Below are positions 1-7,152 of a stretch of 63,104 nt of DNA, piece after piece; position 1 is the stretch's first letter; each line of letters starts with the position of its first letter. The DNA lies in NCBI GenBank assembly GCA_025931335.1, contig JAICNG010000008.1:1-63104 (forward strand), in the 5' to 3' direction. Made by a program: the position numbers and the translations under genes. The stretch is from Gemmatimonadaceae bacterium. GTDB taxonomy: Bacteria; Gemmatimonadota; Gemmatimonadetes; Gemmatimonadales; Gemmatimonadaceae. A model generated the notes under the pieces. The model worked only from the letters and a program-made list of their open reading frames with translations, did no database searches and was not told the origin of the DNA.

Positions 1-166
1 AGCGACCTCGTAGTTGCCGCTCCGCAAGCGCTCGCCGTTGCCGTATTCGGCCGTTTGCCGTTCACATTCGGGTCATTCGGTCGTTCCAGCCGTTCGTGGC
101 CGTTGCGGATGGCAATCTGCCGTTCACATTCACACGCGCGATGACGCGAGCTCTAGCACGCCTCGA
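1..166. repeat. Upstream stretch with iterated GCCGTT words and a 14-nt direct repeat
   Basis: No gene is supported here; an upstream extension of the next reading frame would be low-complexity and Arg/Ser-rich. The word GCCGTT or a close variant recurs about seven times. The 14-mer TGCCGTTCACATTC occurs exactly twice, at 56-69 and 118-131. This looks like one arm of the iterated-word elements described elsewhere in the window, with the partner arm lying before position 1, but that is inference. The start of the following gene is at its end. Confidence 0.5.
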
Positions 167-1186
167 ATGCCCATTCCGATAACCCTCATCCCCGGCGACG
201 GCATCGGGCCCGGCATCACCGAGGCCACGGTTCGCATCCTCGAGGCCGCTGGCGCCGAGTTCGACTGGGATCGCCAGCTCGCGGGGATGGCCGCCGTCGC
301 CAGGCGCGGCGATCCGATGCCTGACGAGACGCTCGAATCGATCGCCCGCACGCGCCTCGCACTCAAGGGGCCGCTCGAGACACCGGTCGGGTCGGGCTAC
401 CGCTCGGTGAACGTCGCGCTTCGCAAGAAGTTCGACCTCTACGCGAACGTGCGACCCGCGAAATCGGTGACGCAGGGGCGGCGCCGCTACGACAACGTCG
501 ACCTCGTCCTCGTGCGCGAGAACACCGAGGGGCTGTACGTCGGCGTCGAGCACTACATCAAGATCGGCGACGATCCCCATGCCGCCGCCGAATCGGTGGC
601 GATCATCACGCGCGCGGGATCGGAGCGCATCCACCGCTACGCCTTCGAGTACGCGGTGAAGCACCAACGTCGTAAGGTGACCATCGTCCACAAGGCGAAC
701 ATCCTCAAGTTCTCGCAGGGGCTGTTTCTCGACGTCGGCCGGGAGATCGCCAAGGAGTACGCCGGTCGCATCGAGGTCGAGGAGAAGATCGTCGACGCGA
801 TGGCGATGAACCTCGTGATGCGTCCGGAGGCGTTCGACGTCATCGTGACGACGAACCTGTTCGGCGATATCCTGTCCGATCAGATCTCCGGCCTCGTCGG
901 CGGACTCGGGCTCGCGCCCGGCGCCAACATCGGCGCGAAAGCGGCCATCTTCGAGGCGGTGCACGGCACCGCGCCCGACATTGCCGACAAGGGTGTGGCC
1001 AATCCGGGCGCCCTGCTGCTTGCGGCATGCATGATGCTCGATCACCTTGGCGACCACGCGCGCGCGACCCGCATCCGCGACGCGATGTACTCGACGATTC
1101 GGGAGGGAAAGACGCTTACCGGCGACCTCGGCGGCACGGCTACCACCGACGAGTTCACCGACGCGGTGATCGCGAGGTTGCGATGA
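167..1186 (+). CDS. NAD-dependent isocitrate/isopropylmalate-family dehydrogenase, probably isocitrate dehydrogenase
   Basis: The 339-residue protein is a cytosolic beta-decarboxylating dehydrogenase. Seen directly: an N-terminal GDGIGP motif (residues 10-15), the substrate loop around Ser80, Asn82 and Arg86, the RENTEGLY segment (118-124), the catalytic lysine region VHKANILK (174-181), acidic metal ligands Asp210, Asp234 and Asp238, and the HGTAPDIADKG nucleotide loop near 267-277. The length and the S-x-N-x-x-L-R loop fit NAD-linked isocitrate dehydrogenase (isocitrate to 2-oxoglutarate, TCA cycle). Homoisocitrate or 3-isopropylmalate dehydrogenase is a less likely alternative. The ATG at 167 is chosen because the longer frame from 14 adds 51 low-complexity residues before a typical family N-terminus. 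The stop overlaps the next start as ATGA. Confidence 0.88.
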   Translation: MPIPITLIPGDGIGPGITEATVRILEAAGAEFDWDRQLAGMAAVARRGDPMPDETLESIARTRLALKGPLETPVGSGYRSVNVALRKKFDLYANVRPAKSVTQGRRRYDNVDLVLVRENTEGLYVGVEHYIKIGDDPHAAAESVAIITRAGSERIHRYAFEYAVKHQRRKVTIVHKANILKFSQGLFLDVGREIAKEYAGRIEVEEKIVDAMAMNLVMRPEAFDVIVTTNLFGDILSDQISGLVGGLGLAPGANIGAKAAIFEAVHGTAPDIADKGVANPGALLLAACMMLDHLGDHARATRIRDAMYSTIREGKTLTGDLGGTATTDEFTDAVIARLR

Positions 1187-2004
1187 CGCGAGTCCTCCAC
1201 GTCTCCGACCTGCACTTCGGGAAGCCGGCCGTCCCCGAGCAGATCGAGGCGATCGAGGCCGTCATTCAGGAGGAAAAGTTCGACGTCGTCGCCATCTCGG
1301 GCGACCTCACACAGCGGGCGCGCTCGGGCGAATTCCAGCGCGCCCGCGCGTTCATCCGCCTGGCGCAGCGCGTCAGCCGGACGATCGTCGTCCCGGGCAA
1401 CCACGACGTGAAATGGTGGCGCGCGCCGATGGAGATCGGCCCTGTCCACGGGATGTACGCCAACTACAAGAAGTACATCGACGAGGATCTCGAGCCCACG
1501 TTGCGCATTCCCGGCGCGACCTTCATCGGGCTGCTCACCGCGCACGGCGTCTCGCGCCACACCCTCACCTGGAACGTGCGGGACATCGGCGTCATCGGCG
1601 CGCTCCGCAAAGCGCAGCTCGAGCGCGCCGCGCACGAGTTCGGGGAATCCGTGCCTGACGATTGGCGCGTGATCGTCATGCATCACAACCCCGTGAAGGG
1701 TGAGCTCTCGCAGCGCCATGGGCTCCGCAATACGCCGCGCATCCTCGGTGCCTTCGCCGACCTCGGCGTGAACCTCGTGCTGTGCGGCCACGACCACCAG
1801 GAGGCCGTGCACTACATCGAGCATACGAAGCGCGGCACGGTGATCTCCACCGCGGGCACGGTCTCCAACCGCTCGCGCGGCGGCCGCCCGTCCAGCATCA
1901 ACGCCATCGAGCTCGGCGAGCGGAAGATTGACGTCGCCACGCTCATCTGGTCGCGCGAGAAGACGGGATTCGTTCCCGGACCGGAGCGGAGCTTCGCCGC
2001 ATGA
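1183..2004 (+). CDS. Calcineurin-like metallophosphoesterase
   Basis: The 273-residue protein carries the full class III phosphodiesterase metal-site set: D9-x-H11 in VSDLHFG, then ISGDLTQ, GNHD, MHHNP and GHDH in order. It resembles the CpdA/Icc branch, soluble enzymes that hydrolyse cyclic nucleotides or other phosphodiesters with a bimetal centre; the substrate cannot be read from sequence. The ATG at 1183 overlaps the TGA of the upstream dehydrogenase. Its own TGA overlaps the next ATG at 2001, so the three genes are probably translated in sequence from one mRNA. No signal peptide or membrane segment is visible. Confidence 0.86.
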   Translation: MTRVLHVSDLHFGKPAVPEQIEAIEAVIQEEKFDVVAISGDLTQRARSGEFQRARAFIRLAQRVSRTIVVPGNHDVKWWRAPMEIGPVHGMYANYKKYIDEDLEPTLRIPGATFIGLLTAHGVSRHTLTWNVRDIGVIGALRKAQLERAAHEFGESVPDDWRVIVMHHNPVKGELSQRHGLRNTPRILGAFADLGVNLVLCGHDHQEAVHYIEHTKRGTVISTAGTVSNRSRGGRPSSINAIELGERKIDVATLIWSREKTGFVPGPERSFAA

Positions 2005-2729
2005 GCGGACTCGCCCGCCGGTTGCTGTCGCTGGTGACCGACCAGCTCCCCCTGGAGCTGGACCGTCCGCCCGCGTCGGGCGACGAGCTGCTCGTGCGCC
2101 TGCGAGTGCTCGGATTGAGCGGCATCGATCGCTGCGTCGTGACGCGCAATCGATCGGTGATGATCTCGTTCCGGCGCGGGGTCCTCCGCCTTCATCGAGG
2201 CTACCTCGATGCGCCGCACGACGTGCATCGCGCGATCGTCGCGTTCGTCGCCGCCCGCACCCGGAGCGCGCGGCGGAACGCGCAGCGCGTGATCCTCGAG
2301 CATCCGATCCCCTCGGACGCGATGCGACCGCGGCGCGACTACGTGCACCGTCCCCGCCCCGCCGACATCCCCCTGATCGAGGAGCTGGCGAGGGTGCACG
2401 AGCACTACAACGCGATGCTGTTCGGAGGGCGGCTCTCACGCATCGCGATCCGCCTCTCAGGGCGGATGCGCAATCGGCTGGGCCAATACAGCGCGGCGTG
2501 CGCAAGCGGCCGCCCGGCGGAGATCACCATCAGCCGACGGCACATCCGTCGCCACGGCTGGGAGGAGGCCCTGCACACGCTGCTGCACGAGATGGTTCAT
2601 CAGTGGCAGGCGGAGAGCGGCATGCCGATCGACCACGGGCGTGAGTTCCGGCGGAAGGCGCGTGAAGTCGGCGTGGAGCCAACCGCCCGTCGCGTCGTCA
2701 CCCGCGACGAGATGCGAAAACAGGCCTGA
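2001..2729 (+). CDS. SprT-like zinc metalloprotease domain protein
   Basis: The 242-residue protein has a C-terminal SprT-like domain (about residues 120-235). HEMVH at 196-200 supplies the two zinc histidines and the catalytic glutamate, and His212 in DHGREF is the likely third ligand. The N-terminal about 115 residues are Arg-rich and of unknown role. SprT-family proteins include the DNA-protein crosslink protease SPRTN and the poorly understood bacterial SprT/YgjP group, so a protease role is plausible but the substrate is unknown. The start overlaps the preceding stop by 4 nt. The basic composition (many Arg) suits a nucleic-acid-proximal protein; that is inference. Confidence 0.82.
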   Translation: MSGLARRLLSLVTDQLPLELDRPPASGDELLVRLRVLGLSGIDRCVVTRNRSVMISFRRGVLRLHRGYLDAPHDVHRAIVAFVAARTRSARRNAQRVILEHPIPSDAMRPRRDYVHRPRPADIPLIEELARVHEHYNAMLFGGRLSRIAIRLSGRMRNRLGQYSAACASGRPAEITISRRHIRRHGWEEALHTLLHEMVHQWQAESGMPIDHGREFRRKAREVGVEPTARRVVTRDEMRKQA

Positions 2730-2734
2730 GGGCG

Positions 2735-3139
2735 CTATCCCGTCGTGCGGGAAGCACCGGCGTCGGCCGCGCCCACGCGCAGGCGAACGGCATCCATGTC
2801 CCGGACGGGACGCACCTCGACGCACCCGGTTTGCGCCCAGGGGAAGTGCGACGCGATCTCGATCGCCTCGTCCATGTCCCTGGCTTCGATCAGGTTGAAG
2901 CCACCCAGCATCTCCTTGGTCTCGGCGAACGGCCCATCCACCGCCTTCAGGCGGCCATTCCGAATCCGCACCGACTTCGCCGTTCTCGGGCTCTCGAGCA
3001 TCTGCGACTCGATGAGACGCCCTTCGTCACGGAGCCCGTCGGCATGGGCGAAGCAGTCGCGCATCATCGAGTCCGCCTCTGCGCCCGGATGCGGGTCCAG
3101 CAGCGGTTCCTCGTTGTAGATCAGCAGCATGAACTTCAT
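2735..3139 (-). CDS. YCII-related domain protein (DGPF family)
   Basis: The 134-residue soluble protein starts MKFMLLIYNEEP and contains the DGPF signature (residues 68-71) followed by ETKEMLGGFNLIEA. Both are hallmarks of the YCII/DGPF family, a small ferredoxin-like alpha/beta fold. Members are often encoded next to ECF sigma factors of the SigJ type, but none is adjacent here and the biochemical role is unknown. It diverges from the acyl-CoA dehydrogenase across 129 nt that must hold both promoters. The C-terminal about 15 residues are Ala/Gly-rich and variable. The ATG at 3139 is the first in-frame start that gives the family N-terminus. Confidence 0.85.
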   Translation of the reverse strand: MKFMLLIYNEEPLLDPHPGAEADSMMRDCFAHADGLRDEGRLIESQMLESPRTAKSVRIRNGRLKAVDGPFAETKEMLGGFNLIEARDMDEAIEIASHFPWAQTGCVEVRPVRDMDAVRLRVGAADAGASRTTG

Positions 3140-3255
3140 GGGGGGCCTCACGAATGCGGTTTGGATCGAGGGCGAGCGCGCTCGTGCCGACCCGGAGTAT
3201 ACCTCGCGGAAAGCGCCAGAGTCACCCTCGACTCCCTCTCGCGCCCTCACCCGGC

Positions 3256-3268
3256 TATCATCCGGCCC
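3256..3268 (+). promoter_or_regulatory. Candidate -10 box 7 nt before the gcdH start
   Basis: TATCAT at 3256-3261 is followed by exactly 7 nt and then the ATG at 3269. A transcript from it would begin at or beside the start codon. There is no Shine-Dalgarno sequence in the gap, and no good -35 hexamer was found at 16-18 nt. Confidence 0.45.
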
Positions 3269-4444
3269 ATGCAAGATTTCTACAATATCGATTCGCTCCT
3301 GAGCGAAGAGGAAATAGCCGTCCGCGACTCGGTACGCCGCTTCGTCGACGACAACGTGCTTCCGATCATTGGCGAGTGCTACGTGGAGGGACGCTTCCCG
3401 CGGGAGATCGTCCCCGGCCTCGCCGAGCTCGGCGTCTTCGGCGCCAACCTGCCCGAGGAGTACGGCTGCGCCGGCCTCAACAACGTCGCCTACGGGCTCA
3501 TCATGCAGGAGCTCGAGCGCGGCGACTCCGGGGTGCGCTCGTTTGCGTCGGTGCAGGGCGCGCTCGTCATGTACCCCATCTATGCGTTCGGCAGTGAGGA
3601 GCAGAAGCAGCACTACCTGCCGAAGATGGCCGCGGGCGAGATCATCGGCTGCTTCGGCCTCACCGAGCCCGACTTCGGCTCCAATCCCGCCGGCATGATC
3701 ACCATGGCGCGCGAGCAATCCGATGGCTCGTGGGTGATCAACGGAGCCAAGATGTGGATCACCAACGGCTCCACGGCGCAGGCGGCGATCGTCTGGGCGA
3801 AGACGAACGACGACAAGGATCAGCGCTCGATTCGCGGCTTCATCGTGCCGACGAGCTCGAAGGGCTTCCGCGCCAAGGACCAGAAGGGAAAGCTGTCTCT
3901 GCGCGCGTCGGACACGAGCGAGCTGGTTCTCGAGGATGTGCGTGTGCCGAAGGACGCACTCCTCCCCAAATCGGGTGGGCTGAAGAGTCCCCTGATGTGC
4001 CTCACGCAAGCGCGCTACGGCATCTCCTGGGGCGCGCTGGGGGCGGCGATCGCCTGCTTCGAGGAGGCGTCCTCGTACGCGAAAACGCGCATCATGTTCG
4101 ACCGGCCCATCGGCGGCTTCCAGCTCCAGCAGCTGCGGCTGGCCGACATGCTCACCGAGATCGTGAAGGGACAGCTCCTCTGCGTGCAGCTCGGCCGCCT
4201 CAAGGATCGCGGCGAGTTCACGCCGCAGCAGGTGTCGCTCGCCAAGCGCAACAACGTGCACATCGCCACCGACATCGCGCGCGAGGCACGCCGCCTGCTT
4301 GGAGCCAACGGCATCCTCGCCGAGTACTCCGCCATGCGGCACATGGAAAACCTGGAGAGCGTGTACACCTACGAGGGCACGCACGACGTGCACACCCTCG
4401 TGCTCGGCCAGGCGGTGACGGGACTCAACGCGTTCGGAGCGTGA
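3269..4444 (+). CDS. gcdH: Glutaryl-CoA dehydrogenase-type acyl-CoA dehydrogenase
   Basis: The 391-residue flavoprotein has the three acyl-CoA dehydrogenase domains: an N-terminal helical domain (about 1-130), a beta domain with LTEPDFGSNP, and a C-terminal helical domain. The glutamate in YEGTHD near the C-terminus is the catalytic base of the glutaryl-CoA dehydrogenase group, and GDSGVRSFASVQG is typical of that group. It would oxidise and decarboxylate glutaryl-CoA to crotonyl-CoA, ending lysine or aromatic degradation, and pass electrons to ETF. The two ETF genes follow directly, 1 nt after its stop. The ATG at 3269 removes an implausible upstream extension. Confidence 0.87.
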   Translation: MQDFYNIDSLLSEEEIAVRDSVRRFVDDNVLPIIGECYVEGRFPREIVPGLAELGVFGANLPEEYGCAGLNNVAYGLIMQELERGDSGVRSFASVQGALVMYPIYAFGSEEQKQHYLPKMAAGEIIGCFGLTEPDFGSNPAGMITMAREQSDGSWVINGAKMWITNGSTAQAAIVWAKTNDDKDQRSIRGFIVPTSSKGFRAKDQKGKLSLRASDTSELVLEDVRVPKDALLPKSGGLKSPLMCLTQARYGISWGALGAAIACFEEASSYAKTRIMFDRPIGGFQLQQLRLADMLTEIVKGQLLCVQLGRLKDRGEFTPQQVSLAKRNNVHIATDIAREARRLLGANGILAEYSAMRHMENLESVYTYEGTHDVHTLVLGQAVTGLNAFGA

Positions 4445-4445
4445 C

Positions 4446-5198
4446 GTGAAGATCGTCGTATGCATCAAGCGCGTGCCCGACATGGAATCACGCTTCCGGA
4501 TTACCGCCGACGGCAAGCTGGTCGATGAGGCGGGACTCAAGTTCGACATGAGCGACTTCGACGGATACGCGGTCGAGGTCGCGCTCCAGCTCACCGAGAA
4601 GCTCCCGCAAGGCGAGGTGGTCGTCGTGTCGCTCGGCCCGGACGCCGTGCAGGAAGTGCTGCGCAAGGCGCTGAGCATGGGCGCCGCGCGCGCGATTCAC
4701 CTCAAGGCCGATCGCGTGCCCGCCGACGGGTTCGCGGTCGCCCGCGCCCTCGCCGCCGAGCTCCAGGGCGGCGGCTACGATCTGATCATGTTCGGCAAGC
4801 ACGCGATGGACACGATGAGCGGCGTCGTCGGACCAATGACCGCCGAGCTGCTCGGGCTGCCTAACGTCTCGGCCGCCTCGAAGCTGGACGTCGCATCGGG
4901 AAAGGGGACGGCCCGCCGCGAGCTCGAGGGAGGCGCGGAGATCGTCGAGTTCCCGCTCCCCGCGGTCGTGAGCATCGACGAGGGCATCGCCAGGCCGCGG
5001 TATCCATCGCTCAAGGGCATCATGGCGGCGAAGAAGAAGCCCCTCGAGACGAAGCCCGCGCAGCTCGACGTGGCCCGTCTCGAGGTGACGAAGACCGAGC
5101 TTCCCGCCGATCGTCAGGGCGGACGGATCATCGGCGAGGGAGCCGCCGCCGTGCCGGAGCTGGTGAGGCTTCTCCAAACGGAAGCGAAGGTGCTGTGA
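4446..5198 (+). CDS. etfB: Electron transfer flavoprotein subunit beta
   Basis: The 250-residue protein opens MKIVVCIKRVPD and shows the EtfB fold with the DGYAVEVALQL and GKHAMDTMSGVVGPMTAELL segments that contact AMP and subunit alpha. It forms a soluble heterodimer with EtfA (next gene) and carries electrons from acyl-CoA dehydrogenases. The start is a GTG at 4446, 1 nt after the gcdH stop, so it is translationally coupled. The C-terminus VPELVRLLQTEAKVL matches the arm that wraps around EtfA. A seven-beta-strand methyltransferase of a group that includes ETF-beta lysine methyltransferases lies at 10583-11254; any link is speculation. Confidence 0.95.
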   Translation: MKIVVCIKRVPDMESRFRITADGKLVDEAGLKFDMSDFDGYAVEVALQLTEKLPQGEVVVVSLGPDAVQEVLRKALSMGAARAIHLKADRVPADGFAVARALAAELQGGGYDLIMFGKHAMDTMSGVVGPMTAELLGLPNVSAASKLDVASGKGTARRELEGGAEIVEFPLPAVVSIDEGIARPRYPSLKGIMAAKKKPLETKPAQLDVARLEVTKTELPADRQGGRIIGEGAAAVPELVRLLQTEAKVL

Positions 5199-6184
5199 TG
5201 GCCAACGTGCTGGCATTCGCCGAGTCGCGCGGCGGTGAGCTGCGCAAGGTCGCGCTGGAAGCGGTTACGGCGGCCCGAGCGCTCGCGGACGCGGAGGGGG
5301 GCGAGGTTCACGCCCTCTTGATGGGGGCGCCGGGAATCGCGGCCAAAGCCGAGCAGCTGGGCCGTCATGGGGCCGACGTCGTGCTGGTGGTGGAACACCC
5401 CGCGCTGGCCAACCACAGCGCGGAAGTCGCGGCCGCCACCGCCGCCGCGCGCGCCAGGGAAGGAGCCTATGGCGCCGTCGTGTTCAGCGCCTCGGCTCAG
5501 GGAAAGGACCTCGCGCCTCGGGTGGCCGCGAAGCTCGGCGTCCCAATGGCGGCCGATGTGCTGTCGCTCGAGGGGGCCCCGGGCAGCGTCTCTGTGACGC
5601 ATCCCGGATACGCGAGCAAGGTCACGCGGACGCTGACGCTCTCGGCGAAGCCGGCGATCCTGTCCTTGCGCCCCGGAGCCTTCACACCGGCGGCCGTCAC
5701 GAAGGCCGGGCGGGTCGAAACGCTGGCACCCGCGATGGACCCGGCGTCGGCCCGGGTCGTGGTCAAGGAGATGGTGCAGGGACGGAGCGGGAAGCCGGAT
5801 CTGGGAGACGCCCCCGTAATCGTGAGTGGCGGGCGGGGACTCAGGGCGGCCGAGAACTTCCGGCTCGTCGAGGAGCTGGCCGACGCCTTTGGGAACGCGG
5901 CGGTGGGGTGCACTCGGGCCGTGGCGGACGACGGGTGGCGCCCGCAGAGCGACCAGATCGGGCAGACTGGCCGCACGGTCAGTCCGGATCTGTACGTCGC
6001 GGTCGGGATCTCCGGCGCCATCCAGCACCTGGCCGGGATGCGAACGGCGAAGACCATCGTGGCGATCAACCGCGACAAGGAAGCCCCGATTTTCAAGGTC
6101 GCCGACTACGGAATCGTCGGCGACGCCCTCGAGGTGGTCCCGGCGCTCACCGCCGCCGTTCGCGAGGCGAAGCAGGGTCACTAA
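5198..6184 (+). CDS. etfA: Electron transfer flavoprotein subunit alpha
   Basis: The 328-residue protein has an N-terminal nucleotide-fold domain and a C-terminal FAD domain. The signature DQIGQTGRTVSPDLYVAVGI and the ending IFKVADYGIVGDALEVVPAL are diagnostic of EtfA. It binds FAD and accepts electrons from glutaryl-CoA dehydrogenase through EtfB. The ATG at 5198 shares its first base with the etfB stop; an overlapping GTG at 5195 is possible but would only add one residue. A strong intrinsic terminator follows 35 nt after the stop, closing the gcdH-etfB-etfA operon. Confidence 0.95.
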   Translation: MANVLAFAESRGGELRKVALEAVTAARALADAEGGEVHALLMGAPGIAAKAEQLGRHGADVVLVVEHPALANHSAEVAAATAAARAREGAYGAVVFSASAQGKDLAPRVAAKLGVPMAADVLSLEGAPGSVSVTHPGYASKVTRTLTLSAKPAILSLRPGAFTPAAVTKAGRVETLAPAMDPASARVVVKEMVQGRSGKPDLGDAPVIVSGGRGLRAAENFRLVEELADAFGNAAVGCTRAVADDGWRPQSDQIGQTGRTVSPDLYVAVGISGAIQHLAGMRTAKTIVAINRDKEAPIFKVADYGIVGDALEVVPALTAAVREAKQGH

Positions 6185-6218
6185 ATCACTGTTTCTTAAC
6201 AAGTTACGCAGTTGCGAC

Positions 6219-6252
6219 GGGCGGGGGAAAACCCCCGCCCGCTTTCGCGTTT
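6219..6252 (+). terminator. Intrinsic terminator after etfA
   Basis: A perfect 9-bp stem (GGGCGGGGG at 6219-6227 with CCCCCGCCC at 6232-6240) encloses an AAAA loop and is followed by GCTTTCGCGTTT. It ends the gcdH-etfBA transcript. Confidence 0.8.
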
Positions 6253-6348
6253 ATCGGGCCTGGGGGGCATGGACCCTGCGTTTGGAAGCGGTTCCGACGG
6301 CCGCGAATTGGTGCTGGCCGATCGGTCAACCACCAGCAGTGAGGTCGT

Positions 6349-6993
6349 ATGAACAAGTTCTTCGTCAGCGCCGCGCTCGTGGCCGCAATGGCGGCTCCGC
6401 TCGCCGCGCAGTCGTCTGTGGTGACGGGGGAGCCCAGCGTCTTCAGCTTGACGCCCTACGTGGGCTACATCGCCTACGGCGACCACTTCGAGACCGCCAA
6501 CGGCGCCGAGTTCACGAACGACAACGGCGCGATCTACGGCGTGCAGTTGGGCGTCGACATGACCCCGAACCTCGCGCTCGTCGGCAACTTCGGCTACTCC
6601 CGCACGAACTGGGAGTTCGAGTTCGCCGGGCCGGGTGAGCGCTTCGCCGGTGACGTCGGCGTGTGGCTGTACGACGGCAACCTGCAGCTCAAGTTCCCGA
6701 TGGCCGCTGGCGCGGGCACGTTCTCGCCCTTTGCCCAGGCTGGCGTCGGCGCGATGAAATTCACGGCCGATCGCAATGACTTCCAGGCCGATGGGACGAC
6801 GAACGTGGCCTTCAACGTCGGACTCGGCGCGGACTTCAACGTCGGTGCGCTCGGGCTGCGCCTGATGGCCAAGGACTACATCTCGTCGTTCAAGTGGGAC
6901 GAGTTCCGCAACGCGAACGACCCGAACGATCTGCAGGACGCGGGCACGTCGCACAACTTTGCGTTCACCCTTGGTCTCAAGCTCGGGTTCTAA
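6349..6993 (+). CDS. Outer-membrane beta-barrel protein
   Basis: The 214-residue protein begins with a signal peptide (MNKFFVSAALVAAMAAPLAAQ). The rest alternates hydrophobic and polar residues in strands such as LTPYVGYIAYGDHF and FNVGLGADFNVGALGLRLMAKDY. It ends FAFTLGLKLGF, a typical barrel C-terminus with a final aromatic residue. It resembles the OmpA-like/OMP_b-brl family of small eight-strand barrels; no transported substrate can be named. A GAGG ribosome-binding site lies about 5 nt before the ATG. It sits between the etf genes and their likely membrane partner but is separated by a terminator on one side and hairpin A on the other, so it is probably its own unit. Confidence 0.8.
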   Translation: MNKFFVSAALVAAMAAPLAAQSSVVTGEPSVFSLTPYVGYIAYGDHFETANGAEFTNDNGAIYGVQLGVDMTPNLALVGNFGYSRTNWEFEFAGPGERFAGDVGVWLYDGNLQLKFPMAAGAGTFSPFAQAGVGAMKFTADRNDFQADGTTNVAFNVGLGADFNVGALGLRLMAKDYISSFKWDEFRNANDPNDLQDAGTSHNFAFTLGLKLGF

Positions 6994-7002
6994 TCTCACC
7001 CA

Positions 7003-7090
7003 ATGAGGAATGAGGACCGAGGAGTGAGGAAATTGATTGAGTAGAGGAGCAGTCAAATCGATTCCTCACTCCTCGGCTCTCATCCCTCGT
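7003..7090. repeat. Iterated-word palindrome A (GAGGA words)
   Basis: The left arm 7003-7031 repeats variants of TGAGGA and pairs with 7062-7090 (starting TTCCTCACTCCTCGG) over 29 positions with about four mismatches. The loop of about 30 nt contains a further weaker pairing. It begins 10 nt after the barrel gene stop and has no T-run. Elements B and C share the TTCCTCACTC core of its right arm. Confidence 0.85.
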
Positions 7091-7139
7091 TCGAGTAGGG
7101 CAAGCATGGGTCGCCTTTCGGCGGCCCGTTCTTGTTCGC

Positions 7140-7152
7140 TACCTTCCCGCCG
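7140..7152 (+). promoter_or_regulatory. Candidate -10 box 7 nt before the Fe-S protein start
   Basis: TACCTT at 7140-7145 is followed by exactly 7 nt and the ATG at 7153, the same geometry as at gcdH, guaB and the NfuA-like gene. No Shine-Dalgarno sequence precedes the ATG. Confidence 0.45.
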
